Shown: positions 17,569 through 27,895, counted from the first letter of the stretch. The stretch is DNA of 47,827 nucleotides from Chryseobacterium potabilaquae (GCF_902728265.1 NZ_CACVBR010000027.1:1-47827); one strand, 5' to 3'. Translations and numbers: made by a program. The notes: generated by a model not told the origin, from the sequence alone.

Positions 17569-20500
17569 TGTCTGTTTTCTTTTCCTTTCATTAATTTATA
17601 ATCATCAAAAAAGCCTAACCCATCTAACATTTCTATAAGCGTATATATATAGTTTGCATTGGGCTGGTTCCAATAAAATCCTAAACGATATAATACATTC
17701 GTAGTGTAGTTATTTACAGGCTCGACAATTGACAAGCCTTCATTCAATTTCCCAAAATGGATAAGACCTTGAAGATATACAGCCTCATCCGGATTGCTCA
17801 TCATCTCTGAAATACGGGCGGAAAAGATAGTATTAGAGGTCACATCAATCTTATAACCATAATCATTAAATGATTTTACAATAACTGCCATATCTATCTG
17901 ATAGTTATTATAAGGATGAAAAATGACCATATCCTGTGGCGTGCCTGCAAGTTTTATTACGGCTTCCGCAGTTTTATCAATAGGAGATATTTCAATGGAA
18001 TTTGTCATTTCCTCTAAAGGAAATACCCCTAAAATTTTATAACTTTTAAGAGAACTTACAAAAGCATTACTGTTGAAGTTTATCTGAAACTCTCCATCAC
18101 TTGCTCGTCCCATAAGATTTCCTACCCTCATTATTTTCGCTTTTAATCCTCTACTTGCAATAGCTTCCAAAATAATTCGTTCCGCTACAAATTTGGTTCG
18201 TACATATTCATTATCTGTGACCTGCCCAATGTAAAAATCTTGCTCTGAAAGAATTTTTTGTTCATCATTTCTCACCGTTCCTCCAATACTATAAGTAGAT
18301 ATATGGATAAGATAAGCATCTTTTTCTATAGAAAGAGAAATCAAAGCATCAACGCCATCAACATTGACCACTTCCATTGTATTTTCTGCTACATAATGTT
18401 TTACCATAGCAGCACAGTTGAAAATAGTATCAATATTCTCTCCTTTCAATTTTTCGATTAAATTATCATCTGTAATATCTCCCTCGATAACCTTCACTCG
18501 AGAATCAAAATGAGATTCCCACTCATCACTAAAATAATAAGTCATCAATGCCTTAATTCTATTTTCGGGAGTTACCTTAGACTTTGATCGTACTAAACAA
18601 TAAATTTCGCTATGATCATTCATCAACAGATGATGTAATAAATGAATACCTAAATATCCTGTAGCACCCGTTAGCATGACTTTTCCCAAAGAACGTACAC
18701 CGAAATTATTCCATAGATCATATTCACCTTTAGAAAGAATACTCTCTATTCCATTATAGTTATATGTAGAAAAATCAAATCGACCATCTTCATTATTATT
18801 TTCACAAGCTTTTATATCAGGATCTAAAAATTGCGCTATAGAACGAGGCGTTTTAAGCTTAAACAAATCACCGTAATTAAGCTGATAATTAAGGTTAGTA
18901 ATTTGTATAATTGCTTTAATAGCCATTATAGAAGTACCTCCTATTTCGAAAAAGTTATCATTAATACCTACTTGATCCAATGTAAGAAGGTTTTCAAATA
19001 TCGAACATACATCCTCTTCTATTTTATTAGTAGGAGCTTGGTATTTCACATTTCTTTCTAGTTCAGGTAACGGAAGTGCTTTTCGGTTTACTTTACCATT
19101 AGGGGTTAAAGGAAATGATTCTAGATATATAAATGCTGTAGGTATCATATAATCAGCAAGAGACTCTGAAAGATATTCCCGTAAGTGCTCTTTTTCAATG
19201 GTATCATGAGATGTATAATAGGCACACAAATGTTGTACTCCTCCTATTTCCTTTACTTCTACAATAGCATCCTGAATCCCCTCATGACACAACATCGCCG
19301 TTTCTATTTCACCAAGCTCAATTCGGAAACCTCGTAATTTAATTTGATTATCAATACGTCCTAAATACTCCAATTCCCCTTCTTCATTCCAACGAACGAG
19401 ATCACCCGTTCTGTACATCTTTTCTCCATTTATAAAGGGACAAGAAACAAACTTTTCCATCGTAAGGGCAGACCTTTCCCAATATCCTCTAGAGATTTGA
19501 CGACCTATAAGACACAACTCGCCAGCTATACCTCGAGGTACTAAATTACCCGATTTGTCTACTATCGCAGAAATACTGTTAGGTACTGGACGACCTATAG
19601 GAATATTTCCATAACTTCGTTGAGAATCCAGTATATGATAAGTAGCTGATACTGTAAATTCTGTCGGACCATACGTATTAATCACTTTCGTGGATGAGAG
19701 CTTAGTCAATTTCAACTTTTCTCCTCCTACTACTATAAAACGAAGAGGTAATTCATATTCATTCAACATCTCCATTCCCAACTGAGTACTCAAAGACGCC
19801 CCTGTTATTTGATGATCTATAAAGTAATTATACATACCTGCCATATCATGTCGAAGCACAGAGGATAAAATATGAATCTCGGCTCCCACCGATAATGGAG
19901 TCATCAAATCGTCCATGGAAGCATCAAAACTAAAACTTGCATGCTGAGCACAACGATCATCCGAAGTTAATTCTACACAACCCGAAAACCAAGATACAAA
20001 AGAGCGAAGACTTTGATGCTCTATCATCACTCCTTTAGGCTGACCTGTTGATCCTGAAGTATAAATCATATACGCTAATGAACTAGCTGTACTATAATTT
20101 ACAGAACAGTCCCAATTATTAAAATCGAAGTCATCAACATACAATATATTTTCAACACTAAAATCACCACTATTTTGTTTCTCTGTAAATAAGGAATTCG
20201 TTGTCAGCAATACTTTTGCTTGAGAATCTTCAAGCATATAAAGCAGACGATCATTAGGATAATCATTATCCAGGGGAATATAAGCTCCTCCTGCCTTAAA
20301 TACAGCTAAAAAACACACGATAAACTCTTTACAACGAGGAAGCATAAGAGCTACAAAATGATCTCTACCTACTCCTTTACTCACTAAGACAGAAGCAAGA
20401 GAATCAGACATACGATCTAGCTCTCCGTACGTAATAGAACCTTCTTCATCTACTACCGCTATTTTTTCCCCATTAAGCTGTACTTGCTTAGTAAACAGAT

Positions 20501-23500
20501 CTACAAAAGTCTCAGTAAGGTTATAGGATATTTCACCTCCATTACCCAGACTTATCAGATCCTGACATTCAAATTCAGAAACTAAAGGTATCTTTGAAAG
20601 TTGGTCTTCAACAGAGCTTGTTACTAAAGAATCAATAAAGGATTGAAAACTTCTTCCCAAGAGAAGCATATCCTCTTCTCTATAAAGTCCACTATCATAT
20701 TCCAACGTAATCTGATACATATCGGTATGAGGAACAATATCTATATCCAAAGGTACTTTTGCTTTTGTTAAATTAAGTCTTAGCATTTCTGCAGGACTGT
20801 CATTAAAGTATAACGGTTCATCGACCACTCCACCTTGATAAGCGATCATGATATTAGGTTTTACTTCATGACGCTCAGATAAATGTGAAAATGGATATTG
20901 ATCATTATTGAGTGTTTCTAACAATTGATGCTGCATTATAAGCATTATTTCAGCAATAGTGAGATCTGTAAAATGACTTACAATAGGTAAAGTTTGTACA
21001 AACATCCCTATCGTATTCGAAACGTTTGTTGAAGAGCGGCCATTGGATAAGGTGGTGATCATAATATGATCCTCTGAAGTTAAGCGATGCAAAACCTGCA
21101 TAAAAGCTGTTACAAAAAAACAATTTTCTGTTACTACTAATTGCTTACACATATTTTGTACTGGACGTCGAGGTACAGAAAATATCTGTTTCTTACTTGT
21201 CCCATCTGTTTCTGTAATTGTAGACAATGGATATAATATTGAATCTACTCCATCTAACAGTATATCGAAATAAGCTTCTGATCCTATATATGCTTCAGAT
21301 TTTGTCCAAGCCTTATATTCTAATGCATGCTCATAAGCTGTAAAAATTTCCTTCTCTATTTCAACCCCTTGGCATGCTTTTACTAAATCATGCAATACAA
21401 TATCCACAGATCCTCCATCATAAATAATATGATGAATATCCATAAATAAATAAGTATGATTATTCGTCTCATATATTTCAATACGAAATAATTGATTTTG
21501 AATTAAATCAAATGGACAGACAAGCTGTTGAAAAAAATCCCACTGCGGCTCAATATCCAATTTATTAATAGGAATAGTCACAGACCTTTCATCATAACGA
21601 ACCTGACATATCTCTCCATCTCTCATTTCCAACTGAACCTTGAGATAAGAATGAGCCTTGAATATTTTTTCTAAAGCAGTATGTAATAATGCTGCATCAA
21701 TATCAGTTAACTTTAATACCCAAGGAACATTATATTGTAAACTCTCTCTATTTTTTTCCCAATCCAAGTAAATTCCCAACTGATTGCCTGTTAACGGATA
21801 GGAATCAAGTTTATCATATACCTTAATCTGCTCTTCTTTTTGTATATAACTTGTCCACTTTCTAATCGTAGGATTGGATAATATATCTTTTGTTTTCAAG
21901 CTCAACCCTAATTCTTTTTGGATGAGTAAAGATAGTTTTATCGCTCCCATAGATGTTAAACCCATAGAGATCAAATTCGTGGTAACGCCAAATGTTGCAA
22001 CTCCCAACATTCCTTTGGTAATAGTAAAAAGTGAGTCCTCCAGCGGAGTCTCTGCAGCTATAATTTCCTCATGCTTCATTTCAGGAACAGGAAGGAGTTT
22101 TCGGTTAACCTTACCATTGGAAGTCAGAGGAAAGGATTCCAATTTCATGAAAGTAGTAGGAACCATGTAATCAGCAAGGGATAGCAAAAGATAATCACGA
22201 AGATCAGCTTCTTCAATCAATTCTTCAGAAGTATAATATCCACATAAAGACTGTAAACCTCCAATTTCTTTTACATCTACAATAGCTTGTTGAATGCCAT
22301 TATAACGAGACATTACACTTTCTATTTCTCCTAACTCAATACGTAATCCTCGTAATTTAACCTGATTATCTATACGCCCTAAATATTCAAGATCTCCATC
22401 TTCGTTCCAACGAACCAAGTCTCCGGTACGGTATATACGACTCCCATTTAATTCTATAAACTTCTCTGAGGTTAAATCTGCTCGGTTTAAATAACCACGG
22501 GATACACCGGCTCCACCTACACATAACTCGCCCGCAACACCTTTAGGGACCATATGCAAGAATTGATCCACCACATACAGTTGATAATTTGCCATGGGAC
22601 GACCTATACGTTTATTATCAAAATCCCTTTTCACCTCATAAAAACTAGTCCCAATAGTACATTCCGTAGGACCATACATGTTAATAAAATCATAAGATGG
22701 TTTTTTTAAGGATGGGAGTTGCTCTCCTCCCACAGATAATAAACGTAGAGAATGATTCTCAAACATAGAAACAATCTGAGCCCCTATCTGAGTCGTCAAA
22801 AAGGCAATGCTAATATTATTTTCTTCAATATACTTGTTCAATAGGAACATATCCATACGAAGTGAATAAGAGATAATATGAATACACCCTCCACAAAATA
22901 ACAAAGGATATAAATCCATCATATGAGCATCAAAACTAAAATTAGCATAGGCAATCCCTCGATCTGATGACGTAATATTATATTCGTTGATATACCAATG
23001 ACTAAAGTTTAGCAGATTGCCCTGTTCAAGAATACAACCTTTTGGGCGACCTGTAGAACCGGAAGTGTATAAAATAACACTCATATCTGTCAAAGATGAG
23101 CTATATTCTAATAAATCATCTGTTTTAACTAAATTCAAAACATCTTTCGTTACAATAACATCGCCTTGGAAAGACGGAATTCTTGAAGTAACCAATCCCT
23201 CTTCTGATAATATTATAGACACTCCTGCTTCATCAACCATATACAATAGACGATCACTAGGAAGAGCCATATCCAAAGGCATATACGCTCCACCCGCTTT
23301 TAGAATAGATAAAGGATAAATAACCATCCACTCACTGCGATCAATCATCACTCCTACAACTTGATCTCTACCCACTCCATGATCACGAAGATATAAGCCC
23401 AAACGAGTAGAGAGTTCATCCACTTCACCATAGGTATATTCTCGACCCTCATATACGACAGCGACAGCTTCGGGATTTTTAAGAACCTGCTTGCTAAATA

Positions 23501-24863
23501 AACTTATTATAGTCTCTGAGGGGTCATAAGACATTTCTGGACCTTTACCTAATAACTCAAGAACTCCATAGTCTAGAGCCGATATGATGGATAAATCTTT
23601 GATAGGTACCTCAAGCAATTCAAGCATCTGATCGACACAAACAGCGATAGAATCCGAAAAACTCTGAATAGTAGCAGCGGAATACTGACAGTCAATATAC
23701 TGAACTCTAACTTCATAGTCAGTTTCATTATCATATACCACAACAACAGGCTTTTGAGAACACGCACGCTCCACCATAGGAACCCTTACAACATCTTCAT
23801 TCAGAAAATGGATATCATCTTTAATAAACCTTCCTTGAAATCCAAAAGTTACCTCGGGTACAATACCTAATTCACTACAAAAATGAGTAAAAGGATATAT
23901 ATCATGAGACCGGATAGAATCCAACTCCTGCTTATGAGATTGGATATAATCTATTACTTTGGTTTCTCCTTCAAGATGAGATAAAACAGGAGCCGTCTTT
24001 ACAAACATTCCCAATGTATCTCGCAGAGAAGATAGATTTCGGCCATGAAGAGCCGTTGAATAAGAGACGCTATCTTCTCGGCTAAAGCGAGATAAAACGA
24101 TTTCAAAGGCGGACATAAACAACCACGAAGGACGTATACCATTTAATTCACAAGCTTCATCTACCTTAGCCTTCGGTACAAATGAGGATTGCTGATGGAG
24201 AAGACCAGGTTTATTATTCAATTCTCCTGGCAGTTTGGTCATTCCTAAACCTCTAAACTTTTCTTTATAATAGTCCGATGATTCTTTATATGCTGATGTC
24301 TCAAAGCTTTTTATCTCATAATCCGTATACTCATAAAAAGACATCGCTTCACCTGGCAATTCTTCACCTTGATAGGCGAGTTCGATAAGATGATAAATAA
24401 CATCTGTCGTCTTTCCATCCATAATAATGTGATGGATATCATGGGCAAGATAAATACTCTCAGAAGTTTCTAATAACAAAAACCTTGTTAATACGTCTTT
24501 ACTCAAATCAAAGGGGCGAACAAATTCCTTAAGTTTCTTATTCTCAATCCCCACCTGTACATATTCAATCAAAACTTCTATATAAAGGTTATCATCAGAA
24601 TATTGACGTAATTCTCCATCTTGCCCTATAATACGGTTACGAAAAATAGGATAGGTATTTAAGACCAATTCTATAGCTCTTTTAAGACGATGGATATCTA
24701 CTTGCTTGGAAAATTTAAAGTAACAAGGATAATTATATTGTAGCAACTCCGGGTATTGAATATATTCTAAATAAATACCCATTTGGGACTGAGAAAGTCC
24801 ATAAGTTGTTATTTGTTGTGAAAAATTAGATTCTGTTTTTGTGGTTTTTAAATTATGATTCAC
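17553..24863 (-). CDS. Non-ribosomal peptide synthetase 1, two modules with terminal reductase (C-A-T-C-A-T-Red), 2436 aa
   Basis: Domains in order: C1 with HHIIMDG at 144-150; A1 with LYTSGSTGRPKG near 600, FSFDAHMMDLYP (Asp645) and YGPTECTIG; T1 with attachment Ser971 in the unusual MGLTSMGAI; C2 with HHIIYDG at 1144-1150; A2 with TSGSTGQPKG near 1600 and Asp1647 in SFDASMDDL; T2 with Ser1978 in GGTSIMA; and a thioester reductase with LTGATGYLGIHLL near 2063 and catalytic Tyr2220/Lys2224 in EYVRTKF. The chain is therefore released reductively as an aldehyde or alcohol. Hand-aligned ten-residue pocket codes are DAMFSGMIGK (A1) and DADSVGTVSK (A2); I do not recognise a substrate. An N-terminal C domain suggests an acyl or aminoacyl starter. 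C1-A1-T1 and A2 are nearly identical to NRPS2. The protein is cytoplasmic and needs the nearby PPTase. Confidence 0.95.
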   Translation of the reverse strand: MNHNLKTTKTESNFSQQITTYGLSQSQMGIYLEYIQYPELLQYNYPCYFKFSKQVDIHRLKRAIELVLNTYPIFRNRIIGQDGELRQYSDDNLYIEVLIEYVQVGIENKKLKEFVRPFDLSKDVLTRFLLLETSESIYLAHDIHHIIMDGKTTDVIYHLIELAYQGEELPGEAMSFYEYTDYEIKSFETSAYKESSDYYKEKFRGLGMTKLPGELNNKPGLLHQQSSFVPKAKVDEACELNGIRPSWLFMSAFEIVLSRFSREDSVSYSTALHGRNLSSLRDTLGMFVKTAPVLSHLEGETKVIDYIQSHKQELDSIRSHDIYPFTHFCSELGIVPEVTFGFQGRFIKDDIHFLNEDVVRVPMVERACSQKPVVVVYDNETDYEVRVQYIDCQYSAATIQSFSDSIAVCVDQMLELLEVPIKDLSIISALDYGVLELLGKGPEMSYDPSETIISLFSKQVLKNPEAVAVVYEGREYTYGEVDELSTRLGLYLRDHGVGRDQVVGVMIDRSEWMVIYPLSILKAGGAYMPLDMALPSDRLLYMVDEAGVSIILSEEGLVTSRIPSFQGDVIVTKDVLNLVKTDDLLEYSSSLTDMSVILYTSGSTGRPKGCILEQGNLLNFSHWYINEYNITSSDRGIAYANFSFDAHMMDLYPLLFCGGCIHIISYSLRMDMFLLNKYIEENNISIAFLTTQIGAQIVSMFENHSLRLLSVGGEQLPSLKKPSYDFINMYGPTECTIGTSFYEVKRDFDNKRIGRPMANYQLYVVDQFLHMVPKGVAGELCVGGAGVSRGYLNRADLTSEKFIELNGSRIYRTGDLVRWNEDGDLEYLGRIDNQVKLRGLRIELGEIESVMSRYNGIQQAIVDVKEIGGLQSLCGYYTSEELIEEADLRDYLLLSLADYMVPTTFMKLESFPLTSNGKVNRKLLPVPEMKHEEIIAAETPLEDSLFTITKGMLGVATFGVTTNLISMGLTSMGAIKLSLLIQKELGLSLKTKDILSNPTIRKWTSYIQKEEQIKVYDKLDSYPLTGNQLGIYLDWEKNRESLQYNVPWVLKLTDIDAALLHTALEKIFKAHSYLKVQLEMRDGEICQVRYDERSVTIPINKLDIEPQWDFFQQLVCPFDLIQNQLFRIEIYETNNHTYLFMDIHHIIYDGGSVDIVLHDLVKACQGVEIEKEIFTAYEHALEYKAWTKSEAYIGSEAYFDILLDGVDSILYPLSTITETDGTSKKQIFSVPRRPVQNMCKQLVVTENCFFVTAFMQVLHRLTSEDHIMITTLSNGRSSTNVSNTIGMFVQTLPIVSHFTDLTIAEIMLIMQHQLLETLNNDQYPFSHLSERHEVKPNIMIAYQGGVVDEPLYFNDSPAEMLRLNLTKAKVPLDIDIVPHTDMYQITLEYDSGLYREEDMLLLGRSFQSFIDSLVTSSVEDQLSKIPLVSEFECQDLISLGNGGEISYNLTETFVDLFTKQVQLNGEKIAVVDEEGSITYGELDRMSDSLASVLVSKGVGRDHFVALMLPRCKEFIVCFLAVFKAGGAYIPLDNDYPNDRLLYMLEDSQAKVLLTTNSLFTEKQNSGDFSVENILYVDDFDFNNWDCSVNYSTASSLAYMIYTSGSTGQPKGVMIEHQSLRSFVSWFSGCVELTSDDRCAQHASFSFDASMDDLMTPLSVGAEIHILSSVLRHDMAGMYNYFIDHQITGASLSTQLGMEMLNEYELPLRFIVVGGEKLKLTKLSSTKVINTYGPTEFTVSATYHILDSQRSYGNIPIGRPVPNSISAIVDKSGNLVPRGIAGELCLIGRQISRGYWERSALTMEKFVSCPFINGEKMYRTGDLVRWNEEGELEYLGRIDNQIKLRGFRIELGEIETAMLCHEGIQDAIVEVKEIGGVQHLCAYYTSHDTIEKEHLREYLSESLADYMIPTAFIYLESFPLTPNGKVNRKALPLPELERNVKYQAPTNKIEEDVCSIFENLLTLDQVGINDNFFEIGGTSIMAIKAIIQITNLNYQLNYGDLFKLKTPRSIAQFLDPDIKACENNNEDGRFDFSTYNYNGIESILSKGEYDLWNNFGVRSLGKVMLTGATGYLGIHLLHHLLMNDHSEIYCLVRSKSKVTPENRIKALMTYYFSDEWESHFDSRVKVIEGDITDDNLIEKLKGENIDTIFNCAAMVKHYVAENTMEVVNVDGVDALISLSIEKDAYLIHISTYSIGGTVRNDEQKILSEQDFYIGQVTDNEYVRTKFVAERIILEAIASRGLKAKIMRVGNLMGRASDGEFQINFNSNAFVSSLKSYKILGVFPLEEMTNSIEISPIDKTAEAVIKLAGTPQDMVIFHPYNNYQIDMAVIVKSFNDYGYKIDVTSNTIFSARISEMMSNPDEAVYLQGLIHFGKLNEGLSIVEPVNNYTTNVLYRLGFYWNQPNANYIYTLIEMLDGLGFFDDYKLMKGKENRHLSFI
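19072..20760 (-). repeat. A2 block nearly identical to NRPS2 (copy 1)
   Basis: This 1.7-kb block covers the end of C2 through A2 and stops at the A10 motif NGKVNRKALP. It matches 35748-37436 in NRPS2 with no indel and only three amino-acid differences noticed (Cys/Phe, Val/Ala, Ile/Thr). The sequences part directly after A10. Confidence 0.85.
21790..24815 (-). repeat. C1-A1-T1 block nearly identical to NRPS2 (copy 1)
   Basis: This 3-kb block spans the whole first module and matches 38466-41491 at a constant offset of 16,676 bp. Differences are sparse, about one residue in 40, except in an A1 patch at 22555-22717 where they cluster. Confidence 0.85.
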
Positions 24864-24872
24864 TTTTTTTCA

Positions 24873-24901
24873 CAAAACTATGAAATATTTAAGCATTCAA
24901 A
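24873..24901 (-). promoter_or_regulatory. Candidate NRPS1 promoter (TTTG-N17-TAGTTTTG)
   Basis: The minus strand has TAGTTTTG (24880-24873), an exact TAnnTTTG match, with TTTG (24901-24898) 17 bp upstream as a -33 element. Only 9 bp separate the box from the NRPS1 ATG at 24863, which would give an almost leaderless mRNA, so the true start or promoter may differ. Confidence 0.35.
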
Positions 24902-24912
24902 ATTTGATATAA

Positions 24913-24922
24913 ACCCAAGGAA
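24913..24922 (-). promoter_or_regulatory. TCCTTGGGTT motif upstream of NRPS1
   Basis: The minus strand reads TTCCTTGGGTTTATATCA. The core TCCTTGGG also occurs in the FISUMP3 and FISUMP4 leaders (near 27391 and 30119), in each case followed by A/T-rich sequence with AAATTTT. There is no obvious hairpin here. It could be a shared regulator site or a remnant of a common leader. Confidence 0.35.
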
Positions 24923-25122
24923 TGCCTTTCTTACAAGGGAAAATAAAATTTAACATCTTATTTTTTTAAAGGATTTATATTTTTTTACAACCATTCACAA
25001 TAAATTTAAAAAAAATACCATCCAAATAAATCAAAAAATTATTACAGTTTTATTTTGTTCATTAAAATCATTCCGCAATAGACTTATTATCAGAATTCTA
25101 TCTACAGTTACTCTATTTTATT

Positions 25123-25152
25123 AAAAAAACCCGACAGCTAGGCCATCGGGTT
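25123..25152 (-). terminator. FISUMP3 terminator
   Basis: On the minus strand the stem AACCCGA/TCGGGTT closes an 11-nt loop and is followed by TTTTTTAA, a standard intrinsic terminator 70 bp beyond the stop. The same structure follows FISUMP4. Confidence 0.85.
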
Positions 25153-25221
25153 ATGATTAGTTATCATTCTAAGTTGGTGAAATAGTAAAATGAATTTCAC
25201 CTACTAAAAAATCAATAGAAT

Positions 25222-27111
25222 TTATTCTGAGATACAACGAACTGAATATCCTTCAGTACGAACACTATAGTAAGCCGGAGAGATATTACTATAAAAGTAC
25301 ATCGTGTATGCTTGACCGCTGCCACGCTCTGTACTGCTCCAATAATAGCCACCACTGCCGCGTTCAACCAAGGCACCTGCTACTCTATTACGTGCCCCTG
25401 CTGCTGGAAGAGTAAGCTTATTTCCGTTACCTGGACAAGTAAGCTGAATTCCAGATCCAAAATTAGTAGGGTCATTAACAAAGGTTCCTATCGTGCTAGG
25501 ATTGGTATTATTAAAAATAGATACCCATTCTTGTCTGGTAGGTACACGGAAACCTGAAGGACAAGGATCTATAGCTGTTTTTACCGGAATATCTTCTGTT
25601 CCACTATTCCAAGAGCCATTGGAAGCACTTGTAGTATTCCATCCGCTAATAACACCCGCAGGAGTATCCGCATCTGCAACCACATTATTTCTTCCCCATT
25701 GATAATAATTTCCATGAATATCTTTTACCAAAGTATTAGGGTCTAAACTTGTATTGGCTCCTAAGTTATGTGCTAACCAATTTTTAGTAGCACCACTGCC
25801 CATACACATAGTTACTATACTACCTCCACCGCCTGTAGTCACTGCCTTGCTTACATTACATGAAACACTGCCAAAACTAATAAGAATACTCATCGTAGTA
25901 ACATTAGTAGCTGTTCCGGTTACTGTATATACAAAATTACCATTTCCTGTAGCCAAGGTTCCTGCAGGTAAGGTAAATGTTAACCCATTCTGTGTAAACT
26001 GTTGTTGAGGATAAGGATCTCCATTCCCTCCCGTATAAGGAATTGTAAGAGTTCCCGTATAAGGCTGACCTTGAATAATGGCAGCCGGAGAAAATACAGC
26101 TGTTCCACAATCTATTGAAACTACACTTGCCGTAAAAGCATCAACATCAATCGTAAAGGTACAAGATTGCCCACCTACTGTTATATTGAAACTTGCTGTG
26201 CCTGCAGCTGAAGGGGTTCCAGTAATATCAAAGACCAATGTTCCATTACCATCTACAATAGTGCCATCACGCAAATGAGCTACTAAACCTGTTACTCCAG
26301 TAGAATTGAAAGAGCTAGAAAAATAAGTCCCACTATGACCTCCTGTATAAGGTACAGTGGTAGTTACCCCACTAGCCAAGATTCCGGCATGTAAAGCTCC
26401 CGTAGTACTAGCATTCACACACTGAATATTATCAATAATTCCCGTAGGAATATTTGTAGAACATAAAGAACCCCAATTAGGAATAGTAGGATCTACCGAA
26501 TCGTTTATCATTAAACATCCTTTATTTACCCCAAAGCAATCTATACAAAATATAACGAGACCATTAGACGGTCCGGATATCGCATCCATCTGTACCCTAG
26601 TCATACGAGGAGGGGAAAATCCTAATGTTGTACTGGTAAGATCCAAAATAGCAGAAGGATTAGGAGTATTTGTCCCCATTCCAATTCTTCCTCCTATAAA
26701 ACCTAAATTATTCCCATCCATGGTAACTTGACGGGGATCAGACAAAGTACCGTCTGAGTTATAAAAATTGTTCCCACCTCCCAATTTATGCCATAGATTC
26801 TGATCAGAGTCAAAATAATAATAACCCACAGAATCTACCTCAACCGTTTGACCTATCCTATTAGCTAATGTAGCTGCTTCAGTAACATATACAATAGCTC
26901 CTTGCTGGGCAATACCATAGGTATTTAAAGCAATAGCTGCAAACAAGGTATTCCCTGTAAGACGAGGAGCAATAACCCCTTCAGGTGTACTGCCATTCGT
27001 GTTTTTTGCCGTGATATCTAAGGTCGCGTTGGGAGAAGAAGTATTAATTCCCGTCTGACCAAACATCAGTGTTCCAAAGAACATTAAAGGTAATAATTTT
27101 TTCATTTTCAT
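25222..27111 (-). CDS. FISUMP-domain secreted protein 3, 629 aa (tandem duplicate of FISUMP4)
   Basis: The signal peptide (MKMKKLLPLMFFGTLMFGQ) leads to the same plan as FISUMP2: N-terminal module (TGINTSSPNATLDITAKNTN, later GLVIFCIDCFGVNKGCLMIN), two beta-sandwich repeats (VPYTGGHSGTYFSSSF and IPYTGGNGDPYPQQQF), and the FISUMP domain from about residue 436 (CMGSGATKNWLAHNLG, HGNYYQWGRNN, DPCPSGFRVPTRQEW, LTLPAAGARN, GGYYWSSTERG, GYSVRCISE). Outside the signal peptide it differs from FISUMP4 at about 14 residues, showing a recent duplication. The gene lies between the two NRPS genes with its own terminator, so it is probably an independent unit. A role in surface display, adhesion or interaction with the NRPS product is only a guess. 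Confidence 0.88.
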   Translation of the reverse strand: MKMKKLLPLMFFGTLMFGQTGINTSSPNATLDITAKNTNGSTPEGVIAPRLTGNTLFAAIALNTYGIAQQGAIVYVTEAATLANRIGQTVEVDSVGYYYFDSDQNLWHKLGGGNNFYNSDGTLSDPRQVTMDGNNLGFIGGRIGMGTNTPNPSAILDLTSTTLGFSPPRMTRVQMDAISGPSNGLVIFCIDCFGVNKGCLMINDSVDPTIPNWGSLCSTNIPTGIIDNIQCVNASTTGALHAGILASGVTTTVPYTGGHSGTYFSSSFNSTGVTGLVAHLRDGTIVDGNGTLVFDITGTPSAAGTASFNITVGGQSCTFTIDVDAFTASVVSIDCGTAVFSPAAIIQGQPYTGTLTIPYTGGNGDPYPQQQFTQNGLTFTLPAGTLATGNGNFVYTVTGTATNVTTMSILISFGSVSCNVSKAVTTGGGGSIVTMCMGSGATKNWLAHNLGANTSLDPNTLVKDIHGNYYQWGRNNVVADADTPAGVISGWNTTSASNGSWNSGTEDIPVKTAIDPCPSGFRVPTRQEWVSIFNNTNPSTIGTFVNDPTNFGSGIQLTCPGNGNKLTLPAAGARNRVAGALVERGSGGYYWSSTERGSGQAYTMYFYSNISPAYYSVRTEGYSVRCISE

Positions 27112-27895
27112 TATTTTAACATTTTATTTTTAAAGTATTTTCTATCCATATATGGAAGAAATCAGATATCCGTAGATTTTGAAAATTCTAAAAATTAAGA
27201 GAAGAAAAGCTTATCTGAATGCATTGAAATGTAAAAAGACGTACCCTTTTTTCATCCTATTCCTATTATTAAATTTTTATTTCATCTTGTATTTTCTACA
27301 CTATGGTTTACTAATTTCATAATCAATATTATTTCAATAAGACTTATTTTCAAGCCTGATTAAATCCACATAAAAATTTTAAGACCCAAGGATTTTTTAA
27401 CTCATGGAAAAGAGAGGATAAGTACTATCTTTAATTAATCAAGGAACAATGATTATAAAGTATAGAGATATTTCAATCTTATTTTCATAGCTACTATATA
27501 TTATGATCTTCAGTTTCTTACCAAATGAATATATAGTTAAAATATTACTATCGATCTCTAACGAGAAAAATAATCCATATAAACAGGAAATTAGACATCT
27601 AAATTAATTAGGTCGTAAATTGGACTAAAATTCGTATATCTACCTGTCCATATAGGAATTATTCTCTACAATCCCATGAATATTTTATTTTTTCATAGTT
27701 TTAATTATTTACAAAACGTAATAAATATACTATTTTTTTTAACTTAAATTAAAAAATAGATAAAAAAAAACAATAATTTTTAAATATTTAAATAGCCACA
27801 TATAAAACTTCAAGCAAAATGATTTTGAATTCAGTGTGGAAATTCTTATAGCTATCGCACTAAATAATAAGTATAATTATTCATTATTATATGGT
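27112..27895. other. FISUMP3 upstream region, a diverged copy of the FISUMP4 upstream region
   Basis: There is no gene. The region keeps blocks of similarity to the DNA upstream of FISUMP4, for example CATGAATATTTTATTTTTTC near 27675 compared with CATGAATATTTTGTTTTTTC near 30447, so the tandem duplication included the leader. The CCTTGGG motif is at 27385-27407. A clean promoter was not found. Confidence 0.5.
27385..27407 (-). promoter_or_regulatory. TCCTTGGG leader element upstream of FISUMP3
   Basis: The minus strand reads AATCCTTGGGTCTTAAAATT, close to the FISUMP4 element. The partner arm (CCATG) has decayed and pairs only partly, so sequence rather than structure is what both copies share. 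It lies about 275 bp upstream of the start. Confidence 0.35.

Noticed and set aside
17553..18760. Thioesterase domain at the NRPS1 C-terminus
   Set aside because: The region has a TGxxGYLG nucleotide-binding motif and a YxxxK catalytic pair, which define a reductase; no GxSxG thioesterase motif was seen.
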